A stretch of 64,000 bases of DNA from Zerene cesonia (GCF_012273895.1 NC_052119.1:4907990-4971989), one strand, 5' to 3'; positions 35,301 through 49,068 are shown, numbered from the stretch's first letter. The notes: generated by a model from the letters alone, not told the origin. Translations and numbers: made by a program.

Positions 35301-36482
35301 TTTGACCAGCACCAGCTTTAGATATATTATGTATTAACATAATATATCTCACATTTCTCATAAAGGAATATTAAATCGAAATCGACTTCAACATATTTGA
35401 AAAGAAAAATCGACAAAATTTAGTGCAGTTAACGCGAACCAAGCAACCAACAGCTGAGCTGAGCTTTAAATCTCTATTTGTCAAAGAACTCCGTCAATTA
35501 ACAGCGAGCCATTGGCAGATCTTCAATTTATCATCGACACGCTGAGATGTAGCTTCATTCCGCCGGGAAATAGGCTTTTAATTATTAACTGAGAATATTG
35601 TAGCATGAGTTACAGCTGTATATTTTTTTAATTCAAATTCATTTTTCATTTTGTGCTTTATAATTTAATGTTTTTATGATAGCAATTATTTGAAATGACG
35701 TTTAGATGCCCGCGATCACATATAATATAAGACCTAAATTTCGTATATGTATCAGTTTGATTTAAACAAAATCACAAAAACATAAAAGGTTCAAATGTAT
35801 TTCAAATACACAAATTTATTTTATTAATGCTAAAAACGTTTAGTCGGTAATATCGCACATCGTACAGTGTGCAGTGTGCATTTAATTGCAGCGTTATATT
35901 AAACATTTATAAAAGTAACTCTATTTTATATTTTTTATTAATTCATTTCATTTTGTATTTAATTGGAGGAAAATTATAATTTTCACAATGAAACGAGCAT
36001 TATTAATTTTTTTCACCCATACAGAACATTCACTGACCCTCTCTCTCATTCATCCAACTGAAAAAGCACACAATTATTCTATTTAAATCCGGTCGTTGCT
36101 ACTTACTCATTAAAATTTCTTTTCATGTTGACTAGAAGCATCATTTATTATTTTACATCAAAGCTTAATATTTGAAACTATTGCATGAAATTTAACGTCA
36201 GTTGACTACGCTCTGACAGTTACAAGATTTAAAGTAATTGGACTTGTAAGATCCTAGCGATTCAGCATTCTTCTAAGGGGACTGGCGTCTCTAACGCGAA
36301 AAAATTAAGTGTAATTGCTTGGGACCTTCACCGTGTCGCTCCTAAAGATTTAACTTTGTATTATTTTTATCTTTGGCCTTTGTATTGTGTTACAAATGCA
36401 AAATATTTCAATTGTATTCTTCTTATACATCTAAATGTACCTGTGTTATATTAATTGCAAATGCGATTGTTTTAATTTTTTT

Positions 36483-36599
36483 CGAACCACAAGGGATTGG
36501 AACAAGCTTCCTGAGTCTGTGTTCCCCGACGACTATAATCTGGAGGTCTTCAAGAGAAGTGTGAACAGGTACCTTCTAGGGAAGCGCGCTCCATCTTAG
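36483..36599 (+). pseudogene. 3' end of a non-LTR retrotransposon reverse-transcriptase ORF
   Basis: The frame reads RTTRDWNKLPESVFPDDYNL, then EVFKRSVNRYL and a stop at 36597. This is the usual C-terminal wording of LINE ORF2 (RT..WN.LP..VFP..YNL..FK..V). A short 3' UTR with CTTACCATCAGGCGAGATCG and AATAAA runs to 36660, up to the Helitron. Nothing upstream continues the frame, so it is a 5'-truncated copy. Confidence 0.8.
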
Positions 36600-36661
36600 A
36601 CCGTATCTCAGCTTACCATCAGGCGAGATCGTGTTCAAGCGCTTCCCTATCTTTAATAAAA

Positions 36662-36941
36662 CTAGCTGTGACCCGCGGTTGAAACCGCGTAAGCGTGCTG
36701 CGTAACCGTATCCCGTAGTAATATCGGTATAAAAAGTGCCTATGTGTTGTTTCAGTTGTCCAGCTATCTACGAAGCAAAATAGTATTATTATTCACCAAT
36801 AGATGTCAGGAAAAAAAAACACGAATAAAGCACGAATATGACATTTTCTAAAAAAAATTCCTAGCTAGATCGATTTATCGCCCCCGAAAACCCCTATATA
36901 CTAAATTTCATGAAAATCGTTGGAGCCGATTCCGAGATCCC

Positions 36942-36972
<31 letters not shown>

Positions 36973-37000
36973 CAAGAATTGCTCGTTTAAAGGTATAAGA
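36662..37000 (-). mobile_element. Composite Helitron, both ends intact
   Basis: On the minus strand A|TCTTATACCTTTAAACGAGC starts it. It has (TA)n, the GGGGTTTTCGGGGGCG block and GCGGTTTCAACCGCGG, then CTAG|T. It is the same family as 4731-5184 but lacks about 100 bp in the middle. It inserted right behind the LINE fragment. Confidence 0.85.
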
Positions 37001-37087
37001 TAAATATTAATAAGTTAGTTAATATTATTCCAAATCCATAAATATATACAATAGTCAATAAACCCTATGTTTGTGATTATTTTTAAG

Positions 37088-37288
37088 CCATGGACCCATA
37101 TCTTTTTTCTATCATTTATTCCTGTTGCCAATTCTTTCTTAATCCCTTCCCAAAAAGTCGGCAATCCATTTGTAGCGACGCAAGGTCTGCAATCGACCTT
37201 ACGCCTCTCCAAATGTTCATGGGCGGTGATAGCGCTTACCATCAGGCGTCCCACCAGCTCCATTGCCGACTGCGACATAAAAAAACAG
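37088..37288 (+). mobile_element. SINE-C, 5'-truncated
   Basis: It starts at GCCATGGACCCATATC and shares CTTAATCCCTTCCCAAAAAG, GTCTGCAATCGACCTTACGC, GCTTACCATCAGGCGTCCC and GCCGACTGCGACATAAAAAA with 56656-57011. The short A tail is at 37280. Confidence 0.8.
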
Positions 37289-40200
37289 TTAATAATTTAT
37301 CGAATTGTGCTTTACTGTATTTAATCTATACTACTAATAATATACAAAGGAAACTTATTTGATAATGTTAAATAATATATGCAATTAGTTAGCTAGCTAT
37401 AGTGAATATTGATGACGACAATCCTAAAACTCAAATTTCAAAACTATTTGATTATTAACTTCACGAAGTTAGTAAACAAATAGTCCAAAACAATACGCAA
37501 ACGGACTGTCAAATCTCATCACCATTCAAGAAGTCGGTAAACAACTAATTTAAAACTAAATTCAACTTGTATTAGAGGATAATAAATGGCTTAATAAAGA
37601 GTATATCTAGTCGGGTTTGGATGGCTATCAAGAGGGCGGCATCAATAAAGTTCTCTGGCATACAAAAGTCATTTCGGGCATATGCTCTGTAGTGCAGACC
37701 ATTAGAGAGTTTATTGTGTCTACAATGTATTTAGTACATGCTGTGCCGGACACTTCCAGTAAGGTTTGTCTTCATAGTAAAGAAGGAAGCTTTGTATTTG
37801 AAAGAATATTATTTGCATTATCTGACATTGGCTATAATATTAGATAATGAGGATTAAAAGCTTTCGATAATTATCTATATTCTACTAGTATCGTTTGGAA
37901 ACAAATAAATACTCATTAAAGTCGTTATAAAGTGATTGATAGTTAGTTATACATACATTATACAAACGACAAACCTTAAATATAAAAAAAAACAATAATT
38001 TATTATTTCTTATTATTTATTGAGCATAAATTTAAAAAATCCGGGTAATTTTCTTAACTATAGTTAATTGATTTCGATTAGTAAATTATCCTCACCTTTG
38101 ACTATGAATTGACATTGACATTGACAATTATCCTTACTACAAAAAAGGAAGGAAAGCTCCTGGGGAGGAAAGTAACACTTCAGAGTCTAGTATGAGAAAT
38201 TTTTAATAAAACTCATAATATATAACATATATACTATAAAATATATAATCACGTCATAGGATTAAAAACCAATTAAGTTATCATAAGCAAAACTAAAAAA
38301 AAATGGTGAATCGAGAACTTTCTTCAGTTTTATGAACGTCGGTTAAAAACATTGTTCTAATAAAGTGAGATAGATTAGTCGAAAGGGGTTAACGTCAAGT
38401 TTACTTAGTTGTTTGATTCACGCTCTGTTGAACGCAGAAACCTAGTGTTTGCTGTCCTTTATTTAACTTATAACTACTCCCCTATACATTGGACATCTGA
38501 CAAAATCTGGTTTAACGGAAATTGTTCGGAATTAAATGAAAGGCTTTTATTGAGACCTAATACTGACTGAATTTCTTAATTATTTTCACTGGTTAGATCA
38601 ATTGTAAGTCCTGATATTTAACTTATATGTATTGTAAGATACCGATTTATTTTAGGATAACAGTTGGTATAGCGGATTGTTTGCCAATGGACGCTTTTGC
38701 TTGTTTTTTTATATACTTTTATGTTCATTTTCTTCACCACTTGCCCATTTTATTTTGGTAAAACATTAAAATCAATGATTTGATTTAGTTGTGAAAACCT
38801 CTAACGATAAGTTAAAAAGCGAAACACAGTTCCCAACTAGTTCGGTAGTCAGTGGGTCGTATAAAAGATGTACTTGTAATATATTTATTATAATTATTTA
38901 GGCACAACATATCCCCATTACATTTCTATATCGCGTATTCGGAAAGATTAATTACCTATCAATCATCGACAAATATTCTGATAAGCTATATATATAACTC
39001 TGTTATAATTCGGATTAAAGAATATTTCCTTCTTATGACAATACATCGCTATTCAAGCCACGGCATCATATAACACAAGAGTGCCTTTCAAGTACTTCGC
39101 CCTCAGAATTCCTTACCCTACTATATTCGCAATCTTTCCTCACAACGATATTATTTCTAAGGCCTTTATCTTATCCGGCCTGACGCTTTCTACATTTAAA
39201 ATATCCTTTATTTATGTAACCTCTATATCACAGTTTCTCAGATCGGTGTACGATTGTTCAATAATTTATAGTAACGTATTCAGATAGGGTTTTTCTTTAT
39301 CGTACCTGGAATTTTGGATTTCAGTTGGTAGAAATGTATGGGAGTGTATATTTGCCTTTGGGATTATTTCTGATTCAGATTTGAACAATAGTTTTTATTG
39401 ATGGTAAGAGGATCGGTTCCTAGTTTTGGTTTGTTTTCATTGAAATAATAAATTACCCTTTGTTTGCACCAACACCAAATAGGTTACTTTACAGCTAAAA
39501 GAGAGAGCTACTGAGAATTAAGATGTTATTATCAGTAATTGCATTTTGTATAATAACAACCCGATCTCTTGATAAATATTATCGATTGAGCTCATCTTCG
39601 AGATTAATATTTAAAAATATACCAAGGATTTTAAAATAAAACATAGGCTTTTCAATCAAAAGCTAGATAACGAGTCCACTTCCCCTTATTCTATACTTGA
39701 CCCCTTCATTTAATTATGCTTTTTGGTACAAAGCAAAGCGCACTTGACCAATATAAATTCAATTAAAAAAAGAAATATTTCATTTCTCATACTATCAAGG
39801 GTGGAAATTTTCCAATCTTAATTGATGCTTTATAAAAAAACGAACTCAGTCGCATTTTCAATTCGATAATTTATCAAGAGTCAAACAAATTCGAAATTGA
39901 ACAGTTGGGATATCATTATTTTTTTATATTTAAGGCGATTTCCTTGGTTAGAACTAGTTGCAACAAATACTTTTAGTTACAACCAATTCAAAATAGAGAA
40001 GACGCGTTGTAAAGGTAACATATATATCAGATAACATCAATATGTATATATGAGGTGAATTTGAAAGCTTTTGAAAGAAATTTTTCTTCTTTCAATGTGG
40101 TCCTCCTTAAATTAGGCCTGGTTCTGACAATTTAAAGGCGATTTAGTTTTTTTTTATTTATTCATCTATTAAAGTCACCTTACACCTGTTACATTTATTA

Positions 40201-41043
40201 AATCTACTTATATATAGGTTACCAAGTCAAAATACAATGAAAAAAAAATTATAGATATGATAACACAATGAGTACAATGAATTTCCACATCAAGTAAAGT
40301 TACTACAGATCTTACAGAAGTTACATTTCTTTTTAAATATCACATTTTTATTCCAATTATCATATAATGTTTTAATACCATTCCGATATTCGTTTACAAT
40401 TTTTATCTCTCTCGTGCCAAGCGCAGTGCGTGTTTGAAGTAAATTTAAATAATTATAACCACTCCTGAAAAGATATTCTGAATGTAATCTTGAAAACGAC
40501 GCCAATGGTCTCGTGACCTCGTTCACTAATTACCTAAGACCTTAGTAAAGGGAGTATAAAATCCTAAATGGGTGCTTTATAAGCCCTCGCTAAGCCAAGT
40601 CGAACTTTTAGTACGAAACTATTGTAGAGGTGTTATAAAGAGACGAGGCTCAGGAATTACCTTACGTTAAGACTTAAAATCTTCAGGAACATTTAGTAAT
40701 ATAATTTCAGAAGTATTGTATTTGGCATGTTCAGTTTTCTTGTAAATTGTCTGAACGTGAAGACTCTTTGTAACTATTATTAGATGGTATTTTCTTGTGT
40801 TTGATTTTACGCGAGTATTATACTTAGAAATTAAAGACTTTTGAACGGGTTCTAAAAGCTATTTTAGTACCATCTTACTATTATTAGGTACTAAATATTA
40901 ATAACTTTATATTTCAGAAAGCATAAGGCGGGTCAGGAGAGTTCAGTGATTTTGTCATAAACTATGAACGATGTACAAATGATCTGCAAAGTCTAGGATT
41001 TCAAATTCTAACAGTATCTATAAACACTTAATAACACCTCATA
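37289..41043. other. Long non-coding stretch; nothing firm
   Basis: No exon with splice support. An ORF at 37617-37847 (76 codons) has mixed composition but no motif, no homologous neighbour and no regulatory signals. A minus-strand ORF at 40290-40526 is similarly unsupported. Confidence 0.45.
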
Positions 41044-41084
41044 NNNNNNNNNNNNNNNNNNNNNNNNNNNCCCCCCCCCCCCCC
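41044..41084. other. Short gap (27 N) followed by 14 C
   Basis: 27 N and then a pure C14 run. A C14 homopolymer abutting a gap in AT-rich DNA suggests a sequencing or gap-filling artefact. Confidence 0.9.
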
Positions 41085-41599
41085 GTGACATTCTGTCCTC
41101 TCTTTTGACAACGTGAACGAAACTTATACTTAGCACGGGAATTCACTTTATATAAAAGATGGAATAACACACTACTTATGTATTGGACACACGCATGCAT
41201 ATATGTACGCGTTTGTTTATGAATGTGGTAGAATTTCACCCAGTAGCCGACACTGGCTGTGTTAAATGAATAATTGATTGTAGCCATATAATTACAGGTT
41301 TTGTACGTGAAGCAATTACGACACACATGTTGATTTTAATGAGCCAGAAGAGTATTATCACAGGATACAAACAATACATCATTGCACTATACATGTCACA
41401 TGTGTTACAAACATATTCAGACACTAATTAATTAGGCTTGAAAAAGTCCAATCTATAAAAAGCTGTTGTATAATACTCATACAAAGATTCTGTAGTTCAT
41501 TTGTGGTTGTTGAGACACTTTGGGATTTGTTATCTGGTGGGGGGCATCTAGGCATGCTGTCAATATCGGTAAAGCGTATTATGTTGAGTGGCCTTGTTG

Positions 41600-41635
41600 T
41601 CTGTATGTATGTATGTGTATGTGTATGTGAATGTA
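41600..41635. repeat. TATG/TG microsatellite
   Basis: Repeated TGTATGTATGTATGTGTATG-type units directly before the Helitron segment at 41640. Confidence 0.75.
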
Positions 41636-41639
41636 ACAT

Positions 41640-41786
41640 ACATTTACTCTTTCACGTAAAAACTACTGAACCGATTGCAATTGGTACGTAGATAGCTGGA
41701 CAACTGGAATAACACATAGGCAACTTTTTATCTCGATATTTCTACAGGATACAGACTTACTTGGGTGAAACCGCGGGGCGCAGTTA
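41640..41786 (+). mobile_element. Helitron 3' portion, tail mutated
   Basis: ACTCTTTCACGTAAAAACTA, GATAGCTGGACAACTGGAAT, GGGTGAAACCGCGGGGCG, then TTAG in place of CTAG at 41783-41786. The usual 5' start (ATAAATGCGAAAG) is replaced by the TATG repeat. Confidence 0.75.
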
Positions 41787-43635
41787 GTAGTCTATATTAG
41801 TTTTTGAAAACTATTGTTTTGGTTAGGGCGTGCTTAATAAATCCATATTATTTTATTATTATTCTTATTCTATGCTGGTGGCATTATAGAAATGAATCGA
41901 ATATATATTGATTTAAATGCACTCGTAAGCAAAGGATAAAACTTTCATGAATTTTAAATACGAGTAGTAAATTAAAGCCATTAGGAAATTTCTATTCAGT
42001 AATAACCCGGTCCCAGAGGTCATTTATAACTTATTTGATTAAAATCGACTTCATAATTTATGGTATTTAGCCGCGAGTTTCCCAAAGGACTGTGAGTTGT
42101 GACGGGTCAAAATTTTAGAAGAGTAACTGTTTAATTTCTGTATAAGCTAATTAAGAATATCACTTAATTTGAACGTCCAATAATAATAGCTCTTTATTAA
42201 ATTTTGATTGGGTATTAGCATGGAGGCCAAATAAGGGAGTGGAGAGGAAAATTGATTCGATACTGAAGCGATATCTTTCACGAATCAATGTCATTTGTGA
42301 GAAACGTGTTATACCAAAAAAAAAAAATTATACCTTTTGTTTGTTCATCGTCTTCATAGTCATAATATAGGCTATGATTTGATGTGGTTGAAAGTGATAC
42401 AAAATGAAAATTTTTAACAACACATTTGGTATATTTTTTTACATATATTTGTCGACGATTCATTAAGAATTTCTTTATTGGACCTGCTTAATGCTGTGAA
42501 AAGGTAGCATACGGATGCTCCTGTATTTCGTACGGTGGATGGTGGTGACGGAGATTCGCTTCCTTTTCCTCACCAGTCGTTATCTTTACTCCATAAATGT
42601 AAATTCTTAGTAAAAGTCAAATAAAAAGAAAACAATAGTCAAAGATATTGATACGGTTTAGCTTACATAAAAAATATTCCATTGTATCTATAGCCTGTTT
42701 AAACCATCGATCCGCTTAAGGAATATTCAACATCATCTTTTGTACATGCTGACATAATAGTTTGATTAAAATTCTGATATCTTTCATAAATCTCTGTAAC
42801 AACTTTCCAATCAGAAATTGCAATGGCGATGTTCAAAATTGTTCCTCGGGCACAGATGTTCTAAATAGCGTGATATTGAAGCATGATAGTGCATTATCTG
42901 GAGGGGAAATGTCATTACTGGTCGTTCTATATATTTTACAGGGACAGAGTCATGCAATTACGTATTTAAGGCGTTTCATGAAATGGAACATGTGTATTTG
43001 AGTAATATCATCTTATTTATTCATATTGAATTAATGAAGATATCAAAAACGTTACCAAACGTTTCTAAAAACGACTGAATTTTTTTTTGTTATCTTTTAA
43101 CTGATACCTCCGTGCATTATCAACTAATTGACGTGAATCTTATTTTGTTTGATAGAAAATTGTTGTCATTTGGTCCCATTTTAGAATATGGAATGGGACC
43201 TCATGCCCTAGAAATATCAGTGAACATTTTTGTAGAATAGATTTTTTGTAAGGTGCAATATAATTGTAATGCTGCATATTTTATCATATATAGATCTTAA
43301 TTACATGCCTTATAGTTTTGGTTAATGCTTTAAAATTTATGATTTTTAAACGCGTTCAATGTGCGTATATTTAGTTACTGCAGTAAAAGCCACATCGAAC
43401 GTTTATATTAATTAAATAAAATTAAATATTCAAGTGGCTCTGATGCTGTTGATGACTGAGGCCATATTTAAAGATAAGTTCGATAACCGTCAAAAAGCTT
43501 TGTGTGAATTTACTTTCGAGTTTGTCCGAATATAAGCAATAAAAATTTTAGAAACAGAAAATTATTTCAATTTCGAGATAGCATTAAATGTGTTAGGTAC
43601 CCAAATATATGAAAAATAATTAGAAATAGAAAAAT
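41787..43635. other. Non-coding stretch; nothing firm
   Basis: AT-rich. A GGTGGATGGTGGTGACGG segment near 42535 may be a SINE scrap. No exon or RNA gene supported. Confidence 0.4.
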
Positions 43636-43790
43636 AGGGTGCCCCTTACACATAAAACCAAAAGGCTAGAAGGAATTTTATTTCTGCAGTGGTATCTCGG
43701 ATGACCGAGAAGTTAGTTGTCGCTACTTAACAATTACGGACGCGGGATCGAATCCCGCCTCATGATTGAATTATTTTCATTCTATCAGTT
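43636..43790 (+). mobile_element. SINE-A copy 4 (3' half, diverged)
   Basis: The GGGTGCCCCTTACACAT box is followed by a 73-nt tRNA-like region (43694-43766; A box TGACCGAGAAGTTAG, B box GGATCGAATCCC) and a T-rich tail. The head length equals that in copies 1 and 2. Acceptor pairing is partly lost, so this is an older copy. Confidence 0.7.
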
Positions 43791-44269
43791 GTATTAAATA
43801 CATGGGTGGATAAACAAATTCCATTAGCATTACATCGCTGTGTATAAATATCTCATACTTACAGCACACTATTATATAGGTAAAGAACTAAATAACGAAT
43901 TTCATCTCATAGCTAACAGCAAGTAGCTCAGGAAGCGGAAGTATAATGCATATCAAATATAAATATTATATTTCTTAGATAAATATTTATCAAAGGCGAA
44001 GTAACAAAGCTCTGTTTTAACATCTTTCTCTATTCAAGATAGTTTGATGCCATATTTAAGCTTTGATATTGAAATTATATTGACGGAGCAATTTAAAGAA
44101 TTCATACTTTCTTTGACTAGTTTTTACTGTGGAGGATAATAAAATGATTATTATACAGAAGATACGAATCGTTTAATTTGCTACTTCGAAAACGATCCAC
44201 CGCTTTATGTATGTTTTATTTTGAATCAGCTAATGTTTGTGCTGAAAACTATTTTCAAACAAAACTTAA

Positions 44270-44375
44270 TTTCAACAGATGACAGATGGACGGACCGACA
44301 GATAAACAGACAGACGGACAGTAAAGTGTTAATAATAGGGTCTCGTTTTATCCTTTTAGTACGGAACTCTAAAAA
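44270..44375 (+). repeat. Interspersed repeat with ACAGACAGACGG phrase, copy 2
   Basis: AAACAGACAGACGGACAG, TAATAGGGTCTCGTTTTATC, TAGTACGGAACTCTAAAAAG. See 20240 and 58250. Confidence 0.6.
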
Positions 44376-44399
44376 GTACATAGCAACACACTTTGAACA

Positions 44400-46521
44400 G
44401 GAATAAAATTAACGTGAGTACACGCGAGCGTAACTGCGTACGGAAGGCTACTTATCGATAAACCAATAACCTTTAATTCATTCCATTATAATAAAGCCCA
44501 TCCCAAATTATACTAAGTATAACGTGACTATATTTTTAAAGGATTTATAAGACTAATAAATATCTACTAAATTACGATTCCCTCGTTCCCTTGGCAAAAA
44601 GCCAATAGTGTATTCGTGACCAGAAAGGCACTCACGTTTAACCTCTCACTTTATACAAATCTGAGAATTTAATTTGTATGATAAATGGATTAATCCCGCC
44701 TCGAGAACTTGATATAGTAGTCGACGCGCTTTGTCGTGGAAATTTTTTAATACGGTTATAGCGTAATTGAATAAGAAAAATCGTCTTATTTTCTGAATCT
44801 CACTTTCATATTGCTGCTGGGATTTATTTTATAGTCTCACTGTGATATAAAATGTTAAAAACTGTGATGGTAAAACTGTGAAATCGTATTTTTCGGTATG
44901 TGTTTCAATCAATTTTATTTTTATTTATGTACGTTTTATTGCTCTGAAAAGTTGCATGCGGTTTGCCGGTTTACTCATGATATTTTCTTTCATCGATTCG
45001 TGCAGTGGTGATATTTATAAATGAGCAGATAAATTAAAAAATCTGTCTAGTTCTTGCACGCTTTTTTGCTCTCGAACATTCAAATCTTCGATTAAAATCC
45101 GAGCTCCTAAAAACTGAGCGACCACCGCACACCTACGCATTACGCACACATTAAAATAAATCGAAATAAAGTCAAATAGTATGTAAGTTTCGAAAGGATG
45201 AAATGTGAAGAAGAACATGAATATTTTTTCATGAGAACAAATCTTGAAAATTTCCAATTCCTCCTGTTCCAAATTCCAATTGGTGGGATGTATGGAATGG
45301 AAATTGATATGAAAACGCCCGATGCGATTTGAAGTATAAGGCGAGTGAAAGCGGGAACGAAAAGCTTATATTTCATAAAGTTTGTTAAGTAGATTCGAAG
45401 TTTGGCCTTCATTAAGTGCACATTGCAACTAGGAGTCTATTATCTACATTAAACACCTTATGTTTTGAGAATTTGGAGCGAACATTTCACCATACGTACT
45501 TTATAAAAGTGTGTTTTTAATATTATGGGTGAATATTTTGTTTAAATTTTTTTTATATAATTTGTAAGTGTTAGTTTCTAAGTGAACGCATTTAGATAGA
45601 GAGAGTGGAAATGGATGGATTTTTGTAAAACGATTAAGTAATTGTTTTACAAAACCCATCCAGTGTGTATATGATAATATAATAAAATCTATGGAAAATT
45701 CTACTGTGTCAATCGGATTTTTTATTTGCATGCAAAAAGATTAAAGAACCATATAACTACACAAAATAATAAAAATGATACATGTAACACTGTATAGGAA
45801 AGATTAACGTCTAGCAATATAAAATCCGCATTAATTTGTAAGGTTGCCAGGATAATTGAATTCCAACGGTGTTCTTATAAAAATCTTGCTATTTAAGATT
45901 TTTCATTGGCTTCTTTAATTGGACGGTTTTATATTTCACCCATAATAGGCTTTACCTGTGCAGCCCATCACGCATTCAATATCTTTTCATACGGTGTCCT
46001 TTTAAAAATGTTAATTATATATTCATCCCAGATAGTAGCCTAAAATTAAAAGATTTAAAAGAAGAAACAGATTTGAAGATATTCAGATTATTTCATTATT
46101 TGATTATTGAATGTCTGCAATTTCTTTCGAGTTGATAACTTGTACAATGTTCAAAATACCTTATAAGTACCGAAAAATCGATTAATTTTTCGAATTGAAA
46201 ATTTTCAAATTATATTGAACCCACTGTCCATTACCACTATGTTATTAAACAGCTAAGTCAGTTTCGTTTCGCTAGAGAATGAATCTGACCAATTTTCAAG
46301 CCGGAAGGAGGTAGTGGCTGATAACAAATATATTTTTACGTACTTTGAATATTTTAACAATTAATAATACAATTTACTTTCAAAAAGTACAAGATTACAT
46401 TCTTATACTGTAACAACGCTATGATTAGAATACAAAGTAAAGTTTATATAAATAAAATCTAGATTAGAAAAAATAGACTTATGTAGACATTCATTGATTC
46501 AGTCTCCGCTATGTATAAGTT
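44400..46521. other. Non-coding stretch with one strong hairpin
   Basis: The only structure seen is an inverted repeat at 45613-45661: GGATGG..TTTTGTAAAAC pairs with GTTTTACAAAA..CCATCC around a 12-nt loop. No exon supported. Confidence 0.5.
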
Positions 46522-46710
46522 ATGAAATTAATAAATAAAGGAGATACAAAATCAACAACGATTAAGCCTTGTAAAGACAAAAAGTGGAAGCCGAGGACTG
46601 CTTTAGGAAATGATAAAAAAACGTTTTGTTATGCAAATTGCGACTCATACGTACGTATAAAAGGAAATTCAGTGTTTTTCAGAGATACGGAAACGAGTGA
46701 CAAATTGTAG
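46522..46710 (+). CDS. Unrecognised small ORF, 62 residues
   Basis: It begins MKLINKGDTKSTTIKPCKDK and ends DTETSDKL. It is very polar and basic, with three Cys and no signal peptide or membrane segment. Such a composition is unusual for random AT-rich reading frames, hence the entry. There is no splice or polyadenylation evidence I trust and no family is recognised. It may be chance. Confidence 0.15.
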   Translation: MKLINKGDTKSTTIKPCKDKKWKPRTALGNDKKTFCYANCDSYVRIKGNSVFFRDTETSDKL

Positions 46711-48296
46711 TAACGTGTGTTGTGTTCATTTTTATTTCGCATCATTATTCATATGGTGGCATTAAAGTTTGTATGACTTTATTATGCGTACTTTTGTATT
46801 AAATAAGAGTGTTCCGTTTGTTATTTTAATTGCATTTGTATGCAATTTGTGTATATTTAAAAACAGCCTAAGAAAAAAGTTTGTAAATAGGATTTAAAGG
46901 ATATGAGTATAAGTTTAATGGAATTTATTTTCATACATTACTTTTATAATGGTTTATATTGTTAAGGTGTTAAAGTAAGGATGTAATTGATTGGTTGAAT
47001 TATCACTGTGTTATTCATCATTATTAGTAGATGGTGATACTTTTGTATTAACAATTAAATATCAACCTTTGCACATTTTAAAATAGTTATCGCAACACAG
47101 ATAGTGCGTTTTGCTTTTAATATAGGTCTATGTATCTATATTTATGTTAAAAAAATATATAGTTATCGCTATTGGTAGGATCTAAGACTTTCAAGATCAA
47201 GATCTGACTGACACTTAAACATTTTTTTAATGATTAAAATATTAAGTTTTTCATAAGTGGATCCCATTCCCTCCCCCTCCTCTCTTCCCTAATTCAAATT
47301 CAACGAATTTTTTTGTATTTGAAATAAGCTTGAAATTTTTTCTATATAACAATGCTTCATAACCTTATAAAATTTGGAATGCATTTACAAACTATTAAGA
47401 AGTTCTGATCGGAATTGTTCGGTAGGAAGAGTATTACCTATTTATTAACGCATTCCCGTTGATAAATTCCACAAAAATGGAAATTCTTTTACTGCGCTTT
47501 AAACTTTTATTGAGTAAAACAGGAAATCTTAAACAATTTTTTCTTCATCTGAAATCCTGATTCACTTTAAAGTTACGCAGAGAAACGTATTTACGGTAAA
47601 ATTTTTCTGAATATACCTACTTATAAGAAAAATTTACTCGCGTCTTCTATCTGTTAGAAATAGGTGTGGTGATTTTGACAAGAAGTGGTTAAATAATAGA
47701 AACAGTGACTGTAAGTATAAATATCGACACTCTGATTTATTTTTGCTTTAAATTTAATTCTAATATTACAAAAAATTATATATTTATTAATTGACAATCA
47801 TCATAGGTACTTCACATCGTCTATATATAAATAAACACTTTTACAATTAGTTAGACAAACAAGAAAGCGAGAACATCTTCCCTTTATAATACCTTTTGTC
47901 TTTGTTTAGAATGACATGAATTCATAAAATGGGTATTTGTATAATTGCTGTAAGTCTGTACGCCTCAGCAACGCTTCCCTTCCGACTGCAAAGAAAGTTG
48001 AAATAACTCTTATAATTTACGGTGACTTAGCATTCCTCGCGTAGTTATTTTATGCACTTAAATACTTTTAACTATCGCAAAGAGCTGTTTTGCGACCGAC
48101 ACTGCCACGAGTTTCGAACAAATTAAAATAAACGAGTACTTATGAAGTGGTTTCCGCTAGCTTCAGTGACGATCTTTAATGAGAGCGAGCGAGTTAACTA
48201 ATTTTACATGATTCTGAGTTTTCTACGGCTGTGAACTTTGTATAAAAATGCGAAGCTTATAAAACATTTACTACGAACTTTGGTTATTTGTTACAG
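46711..48296. other. Non-coding stretch; nothing seen
   Basis: AT-rich, no repeat recognised, no exon supported. Confidence 0.4.
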
Positions 48297-48497
48297 AATG
48301 GAATTAATGAAATGCTCTTTGATTTACGTAAAACTTTAAACTTCTACAAAAAAGGGACCACTTCGGATTTTATGAGACCAGAAGACATTCTTTCCTTATC
48401 AAACACAAATTATATACGTCAGCCGGTTGTCAAATGTAGTTATGAAGATACAATACTAAAAAAATACGTCGAATTGAGAGCCTCCTTCGTTTTTTAG
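48297..48497 (+). CDS. Possible terminal exon, unknown protein
   Basis: After the good acceptor TATTTGTTACAG (AG 48295-48296), phase 0 is open for 66 codons to TAG at 48495. It reads NGINEMLFDLRKTLNFYKKG, DFMRPEDILSLSNTNYI, then a charged tail ending ASFVF. The mix of charged and aliphatic residues looks coding. I find no partner exon, so it could be the end of a gene with a large intron or a chance ORF. No family recognised. Confidence 0.25.
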   Translation, partial: NGINEMLFDLRKTLNFYKKGTTSDFMRPEDILSLSNTNYIRQPVVKCSYEDTILKKYVELRASFVF

Positions 48498-48754
48498 GAA
48501 CGTTGGTTGAAAAGAAAGTAAATAGTAGACAGACTTGATAATTTGGTCATAGGCATTTTACAAGTGTAGTCTAACACGAGTGAAACTGAACGTACATAAT
48601 TCTTATTTTATAAAAGAAAAACATTTTAATTTATTTCCTCATATACTGTCTGTTGAAGTGTTAAAGTGTTAATATTACATTACAATACAAGACATGAATT
48701 TTAATTTTTCTGTATAAGTATTGCTATTTTATATTAAATTTGAAAGTGCTTTAA

Positions 48755-49053
48755 TCTATAATCAATATTATAAATCGGAATTTTTGTTATATGTCTGAAT
48801 GCGTTCATCTCAGATCAGATTTTAAAAATTCTTTCTTGTAAGATTGTTTTTTTTCCCTTAGTATCCGTAATAATTATTTTCCTTTTCTCGTATCACTTAC
48901 AAGCGGGAACAGAATTTGTAGAGGTCCTACCTCTGCAAATGTTAAAGGGCGGTAGTGGTCGATTACCATCTACCACCAACAACTCGGTTAGTTACCCGTT
49001 CTTCCATAAAAAAGTCAATTTATCATGCGGGTAAAACTGCGGTGCACAGCTCG
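48755..49053 (+). mobile_element. Helitron with a SINE-C fragment inside
   Basis: A|TCTATAATCAATATTATAAA starts it. The end is GCGGGTAAAACTGCGGTGCA, then CTCG (for CTAG) before T. About 48900-49015 is SINE-C-like (GTAGAGGTCCTACCTCTGCA, AGGGCGGTAGTGGTCGATTA). Confidence 0.65.
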
Positions 49054-49068
49054 TTGTTTATACTATTA

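Noticed and set aside
37617..37847. 76-codon plus-strand ORF
   Set aside because: No acceptor, donor or motif support; it looks like chance or an eroded copy of something not recognisable.
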